Origin: Methanomassiliicoccaceae archaeon
GTDB taxonomy: Archaea > Thermoplasmatota > Thermoplasmata > Methanomassiliicoccales > Methanomethylophilaceae
Direction: 5' to 3'
Assembly: GCA_009778265.1 (NCBI GenBank)
Contig: WRKA01000156.1
Location: forward strand, 1 to 9,380
Length of the DNA: 9,380 nt
The position numbers and the translations under genes were made by a program. The notes beneath the pieces were generated by a model, which was not told the origin of the DNA, did no database searches, and worked only from the letters and a program-made list of their open reading frames with translations. Of this stretch, positions 6,589 to 9,380 are shown one piece after another; position 1 is the first letter of the stretch; each line of letters begins with the position of its first letter.

Positions 6589-7374
6589 TCACACTATCGT
6601 TGAGATGACCGCCGACGAAATATTATCGGCGCTTCCGGCACCGGCAGCCTTTTCCGTGAGTTCCCGGACGGCGTCCGAAGGTGTGCTGTTCGCAACGATA
6701 TCCAATATTTCCCGATCGGACAGGACACTGTGCAGACCGTCCGTACAAAGTAATATCTTATCGCCGTATCCGATCTGCACGGTGAACATGTCCGGCCCCT
6801 CGTCCGACCCGTCCCCCATGAATTTGGAAAGTCTCTTACACGAACGGTACCCGTTCCCGCATTCCTTCCCCGTTACATGATCGTCCGTCCTGCGATGATC
6901 GTTCGTTATCTTTATTATCTCATTGCGTCCGTTCCGTTCTCCGATGATATATCCGCGGCTGTCGCCGACGTTCCCGAATACCGCGTGATCTCCGATCAGC
7001 AGAACACACGACAATGTGGCGCCGTAAAGTGTCTTACGGTCATAGTTCCGTCTTTTGAAGATCCCTTTGCTTACCCTTTCGATCGCCGCGGAAAGAAGCC
7101 CCTCCGCAAGGGCCGGCGATAACGCATGATCGTACTCTCTTAAGAATTGGTCCACCGCCTTCGGCATGGACTTTATCACGAGATCCGCCGCTTCCTCTCC
7201 GAAGATCGGTTCGCCCATTCCGTCGGACAGAACGAACAGCCCCAGTTCCGGACACGAAACGAGCCTGTCCTGGTTGTGCCGACATCCCGTTCCTTTCTCC
7301 GTCCTCTCTTCATATATGAATTTTCGTCCTGTGTGAACCGTTCCGGTCCCTTCTCCGTCCGTTCCTATCATCAT
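6589..7374 (-). CDS. PP2C-family (PPM) serine/threonine protein phosphatase
   Basis: The 261-residue protein is a single-domain, soluble PP2C. Motifs in order are CRHNQDR at 31-37 (metal-site Asp36), VLSDGMGE at 48-55 (Asp51), GATLSCVLL at 118-126, NVGDSRGYI at 135-143, a TNDH segment at 157-160, LLCTDGL at 208-214 (Asp211) and GSADNISS at 247-254 (Asp250, Asn251). All the acidic residues needed for the two-metal centre are present, so it should be active. PP2C enzymes remove phosphate from phospho-Ser/Thr in proteins; they are patchily distributed in archaea. No kinase gene or FHA domain is visible in the window. It is divergent from adk, with a 120-base gap. Tandem ATGs occur at 7374 and 7371 and no Shine-Dalgarno is seen. 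Confidence 0.92.
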   Translation of the reverse strand: MMIGTDGEGTGTVHTGRKFIYEERTEKGTGCRHNQDRLVSCPELGLFVLSDGMGEPIFGEEAADLVIKSMPKAVDQFLREYDHALSPALAEGLLSAAIERVSKGIFKRRNYDRKTLYGATLSCVLLIGDHAVFGNVGDSRGYIIGERNGRNEIIKITNDHRRTDDHVTGKECGNGYRSCKRLSKFMGDGSDEGPDMFTVQIGYGDKILLCTDGLHSVLSDREILDIVANSTPSDAVRELTEKAAGAGSADNISSAVISTIV

Positions 7375-7387
7375 GACAGCCCCTAAC

Positions 7388-7400
7388 CATATAATATCGC
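7388..7400 (-). promoter_or_regulatory. TATA-like box of the PP2C gene
   Basis: The minus-strand element GATATTATATGG is centred about 20-23 bases before the tandem ATGs at 7374/7371. A second A/T stretch (about 7402-7415, TTTTTTGTATAC on the minus strand) lies further up and could be the real element, with a slightly longer leader. Confidence 0.45.
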
Positions 7401-7470
7401 GTATACAAAAAACTTTAACACTGAATGTTCGAACCGACTTACGGAAAACATGGACAAGTTCATAAACTGC

Positions 7471-7481
7471 AACATATTATT
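7471..7481 (+). promoter_or_regulatory. TATA-like box of adk
   Basis: AACATATTATT lies about 20 bases before the adk ATG at 7495, and CATAAACTG lies about 30 bases before it. Either predicts a start at or next to the ATG. Their position argues against the longer frame starting at 7450, because that would put the promoter inside the coding sequence. Confidence 0.45.
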
Positions 7482-7494
7482 GCTATCTGATACT

Positions 7495-8118
7495 ATGAGT
7501 TTCAGAATCATTCTTCTCGGTCCCCCGGGATCAGGGAAGGGTACGCAGGCCGAAAAATTGAATGACGACCTTGGACTGATCACGTTATCCACCGGCGATA
7601 TGTTACGGGAAGCTGTCAGGAACGGTACGGAATTGGGGAAGATGGCTAAAAGCTATATGGACAAGGGAGGACTTGTTCCCGATGATGTGGTCATCGGACT
7701 TGTGAAAGAGAAGATGGCCACGTTAAAGGAAGGATTCGTCCTCGACGGTTTCCCGAGGACCGTACAGCAGGCGGAAGCGCTCGGAGAATTCACGGAGATA
7801 CATCACGTCATCAATCTGGATGTGGATGATGACGAATTGGTGAGCAGACTGACGAAAAGAAGATCGTGTCCGGATTGCAAGGTCGTTTATCATCTGCTCT
7901 TCAAACCTCCGATGAAGGACGGTATCTGCGACAAATGCGGCGCCGCATTGTATCAAAGGACCGACGACACCGAGGAAACGGTGAGAGCCAGACTTAAAGT
8001 ATACAGGGACAACACCTTCCCGCTGATCGAGTATTACGAAAAGAAAGGGATACTCGTGAACATTGACGGCCGGGGGAACATAAACGAGATATACGAGGCC
8101 ATCGAGGCCTCGCTCTGA
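7495..8118 (+). CDS. adk: Adenylate kinase, zinc-LID long form
   Basis: The 207-residue enzyme catalyses ATP + AMP <-> 2 ADP. The P-loop GPPGSGKGT is at residues 9-17, the AMP-binding STGDMLR at 32-38, and DGFPRTV at 84-90. The LID domain carries four cysteines, Cys125/Cys128 and Cys145/Cys148, which bind a structural zinc, followed by the QRTDD motif at 154-158. This is the bacterial-like monomeric form, not the short trimeric AdkA typical of many archaea. The ATG at 7495 is chosen over the one at 7450 because known adenylate kinases begin only a few residues before the first strand (FRIILLGPPG) and because a TATA-like element falls between the two. The gene is flanked by a divergent PP2C gene and a convergent PP2C-like gene. 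Confidence 0.96.
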   Translation: MSFRIILLGPPGSGKGTQAEKLNDDLGLITLSTGDMLREAVRNGTELGKMAKSYMDKGGLVPDDVVIGLVKEKMATLKEGFVLDGFPRTVQQAEALGEFTEIHHVINLDVDDDELVSRLTKRRSCPDCKVVYHLLFKPPMKDGICDKCGAALYQRTDDTEETVRARLKVYRDNTFPLIEYYEKKGILVNIDGRGNINEIYEAIEASL

Positions 8119-8137
8119 TCTTTTTTCAGGATCAGAG
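8113..8137. terminator. Inverted repeat across two convergent stop codons
   Basis: CTCTGATC (8113-8120) and GATCAGAG (8130-8137) form a perfect 8-base inverted repeat with a 9-base loop containing six Ts. The left arm includes the adk TGA and the right arm includes the TGA of the convergent gene. The six-T run directly after the adk stop is a good archaeal termination signal for the plus strand. On the minus strand there is no matching T run, so the structure may serve mainly adk. Confidence 0.5.
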
Positions 8138-8818
8138 TTTCTGAACGCGTATCACTGACGTTGAATTATCCAGCGAGCTCAATTCCCTTTTCGTTATGAG
8201 ATCGCGCACGGGCCAGGACATATCTCCCTTTATCTCATTATCGGGAGCCGGATAATCATAGGAGACGATCATCACGTTCTTCCACGATAATCCGGCGAAC
8301 ATGACGCCGGCATTCTCGGATACCGAGAACTTGATCAGTTTTCCTTCATCCGAAAGTATGAACACCTTTCCGCCGTTCACGCTGCACGCGGTGAGGTCTT
8401 TACCGGCGAACGCCGCCACCGACGCTTTATAACTTGAGTCTCCGAATTCCTTCGCGATCGCTTTATCGGTCTTCGACAGACACTTTTTCATCACTTTATC
8501 TGCACGTTTCTTGGTGATGTCGTACCTCATCATCATGTTCATGAACATCTCCGACGCCTTGTCCGCCGCTTTCCCGTTCTTCGGATCGGAAGCTTCGAAC
8601 AGCGCGAACACACAGACGTGACCTTTCGTTAACCGCATGCCTTTCAGATCCAACGTCTCCGACTGCATTGTTAACCGTACCTGACCGTTGGCCATCATCA
8701 GAATACAAACGCGATCCGTGTTCTCGCTGCTCGTTCCCTGTTCGGAGATCCATGACACGGACAGATCTTGCGATTTTACCGTGCCCGCTACCTGCGTCTC
8801 TTTGTCAGCCATCGCCAT
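8132..8818 (-). CDS. PP2C-like protein with degenerate active site (candidate pseudophosphatase)
   Basis: No family is obvious at first sight, but the 228 residues (from the ATG at 8818) follow the PP2C layout in order. SEQGTSSENTDR at 25-36 resembles the first metal-site motif (Asp35). HVCVFALFE at 67-75 sits where PP2C has the VLSDGMG motif, but the Asp-Gly is gone. KASVAAFAGKDLTACSVNGGKVFIL at about 131-155 matches the GATLSCVLL...GNVGDSR strands. MIVSYDY at 183-189 matches the LLCTDGL motif with Asp188 kept and the glycine lost. LDNSTSVIRV at 216-225 matches the terminal DNISSAV motif. The missing second-motif aspartate suggests weak or no catalysis. The fold assignment is my inference. 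Starts at 8812 (second ATG) or a TTG at 8863 are also possible; a TATA-like element near 8840 favours 8818/8812. No membrane segment is seen. Confidence 0.75.
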   Translation of the reverse strand: MAMADKETQVAGTVKSQDLSVSWISEQGTSSENTDRVCILMMANGQVRLTMQSETLDLKGMRLTKGHVCVFALFEASDPKNGKAADKASEMFMNMMMRYDITKKRADKVMKKCLSKTDKAIAKEFGDSSYKASVAAFAGKDLTACSVNGGKVFILSDEGKLIKFSVSENAGVMFAGLSWKNVMIVSYDYPAPDNEIKGDMSWPVRDLITKRELSSLDNSTSVIRVQKL

Positions 8819-8834
8819 ATATGAAAGATAACGC

Positions 8835-8845
8835 AGTATATCTAT
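8835..8845 (-). promoter_or_regulatory. TATA-like box of the PP2C-like gene
   Basis: The minus-strand AGATATACTGC is centred about 22-28 bases before the ATGs at 8818 and 8812, predicting a leaderless start. If the real promoter is instead the A/T tract near 8893-8902 (shared with the tRNA on the other strand), the TTG at 8863 would be the start. Confidence 0.4.
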
Positions 8846-8889
8846 CCTGCCAGTCACCGTCAATGTTTCCGGATGCGGATGGTCAGTAG

Positions 8890-8904
8890 GAAAATATTAA
8901 AAGG
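8890..8904 (+). promoter_or_regulatory. TATA-like box of tRNA-Gln
   Basis: GAAAATATTAAAAGG is the only A/T-rich run before the tRNA. Its centre lies about 33 bases before the mature 5' end, leaving a short leader of about 8 bases for RNase P to remove. Confidence 0.55.
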
Positions 8905-8929
8905 AAAGCGGTATTAGGCGGTTCACAAC

Positions 8930-9005
8930 AGCCCCGTAGTGTAGTGGTCAATCATGCGAGACTCTGGATCTTGCGACTGCAGTTCGAATCTGCACGGGGC
9001 TACCA
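8930..9005 (+). tRNA. tRNA-Gln (anticodon CTG)
   Basis: A complete cloverleaf can be folded. The acceptor stem AGCCCCG pairs with CGGGGCT. The D-arm has the AGTGGTCAA loop, with a short stem containing a G-T pair and one mismatch. The anticodon arm pairs CGAGA with TCTTG and has loop CTCTGGA (anticodon CTG, reading CAG). The variable loop is CGAC. The T-arm pairs TGCAG with CTGCA around TTCGAAT. The discriminator is A (9002) and CCA (9003-9005) is encoded in the DNA. There is no intron. In archaea this tRNA is normally charged with Glu and then amidated by GatDE. The downstream 50 bases are pyrimidine-rich but contain no strong T run. Confidence 0.95.
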
Positions 9006-9055
9006 CATATCTCTTCTCTCTGTCGCTCAATTCTCTGTCTGGCTAAGTTACACTA

Positions 9056-9380
9056 TCACTCTTCGGCCACCTTACGTACCGTGTCCGTACCGAATATGCT
9101 GTACCATGTGGTGTGTTCCGCGGGATCCTTCAGGTCGGTGGCACATTGATAATCCTCGCTTCTGAAATAGTCCTTTCCGATATGGGATTCCATCACATCG
9201 ACGAACGAATCGATGTCGTTCCCCTTATCATCCGCGTGTGTGTATTCTATCGTGACACTGAACTGAAGGAAGATCACCTCGTCCTTCTTTAAAGGCTGAC
9301 CGTCCTTTCTCATCACCGAATGACCGAACACGGAAACGGGAAGGGTCATTTTCAACTCTATGGGCGCTCCCGGTCTTACG
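9056..9380 (-). CDS. Unrecognised protein, 5' end beyond window
   Basis: About 108 residues are visible up to the window edge, ending in TGA at 9056. I do not recognise the family. The frame has no stop through base 9380, and the residues before the candidate TTG at 9355 (VRPGAPIEL) read like coding sequence, so the gene probably starts beyond the edge. An internal start at the TTG (9355) or the ATG at 9349 cannot be excluded. Visible features are a strand-rich start (MTLPVSVFGHSV), a basic turn (RKDGQPLKKDE), a second strand pair (FLQFSVTIEY), then an acidic stretch (HADDKGNDIDSF) and a polar C-terminus with one cysteine. There is no signal peptide or membrane segment in the visible part. 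It converges on tRNA-Gln with a 50-base gap. Confidence 0.6.
   Translation of the reverse strand, partial: VRPGAPIELKMTLPVSVFGHSVMRKDGQPLKKDEVIFLQFSVTIEYTHADDKGNDIDSFVDVMESHIGKDYFRSEDYQCATDLKDPAEHTTWYSIFGTDTVRKVAEE

Noticed and set aside
7427..7434. GTTCGAAC palindrome resembling a tRNA T-arm
   Set aside because: No acceptor, anticodon or D-arm can be folded around it, so it is a chance match.
7450..7494. Fifteen-codon N-terminal extension of adenylate kinase
   Set aside because: Adenylate kinases start just before the first beta strand, and the extension contains the likely TATA element.
1..9380. Mobile elements, CRISPR arrays, integrase or attachment sites
   Set aside because: No transposase, integrase, direct-repeat array or duplicated tRNA 3' end was found; the tRNA-Gln has no adjacent integrase in the window.

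Overview
This 9.4 kb window is chromosomal DNA from a euryarchaeon, most likely from the Thermoplasmata/Methanomassiliicoccales side. The gene content is archaeal: a PAC2-type proteasome assembly chaperone, a pyruvoyl-dependent arginine decarboxylase, and a PP-loop (PAPS-reductase-like) protein fused to zinc-ribbon, PUA and ferredoxin parts. Most genes lack a Shine-Dalgarno sequence and instead have an A/T-rich TATA-like element about 20-34 bases before the start codon, the pattern of leaderless archaeal transcripts. Adenylate kinase is of the bacterial-like, zinc-LID form. Of the 11 visible stop codons ten are TGA, one is TAA and none is TAG. This fits a lineage that avoids amber codons, such as pyrrolysine users, but does not prove it. 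The exact lineage is inference.

Layout from left to right: a 5'-truncated PAC2 gene (+); pdaD and a zinc-ribbon protein (+, one base apart); on the minus strand a multi-span PrsW-like membrane protein and, upstream of it, the 636-residue PP-loop fusion; divergent from that, an M50/site-2-protease-like membrane protease (+); a GlcD-type FAD-linked oxidase (-); a PP2C-type protein phosphatase (-); divergent from that, adenylate kinase (+); a protein that looks like a degenerate PP2C domain (-); tRNA-Gln(CTG) (+); and an unrecognised gene (-) that runs off the right edge. No mobile element, CRISPR array or integrase is visible, and no gene-free stretch exceeds about 150 bases.

Most of this is housekeeping: polyamine/agmatine synthesis, adenylate balance, an oxidase and a tRNA. 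The parts most worth following up are (1) an intact PP2C and a PP2C-like protein with eroded metal-site motifs on either side of adk, (2) the PUA + PP-loop + two-cluster ferredoxin fusion, whose architecture suggests RNA sulfur chemistry rather than sulfate assimilation, and (3) the PrsW-like protein that keeps only part of the expected catalytic motifs. Convergent gene pairs are packed extremely tightly (3, 3 and 13 bases between stop codons).
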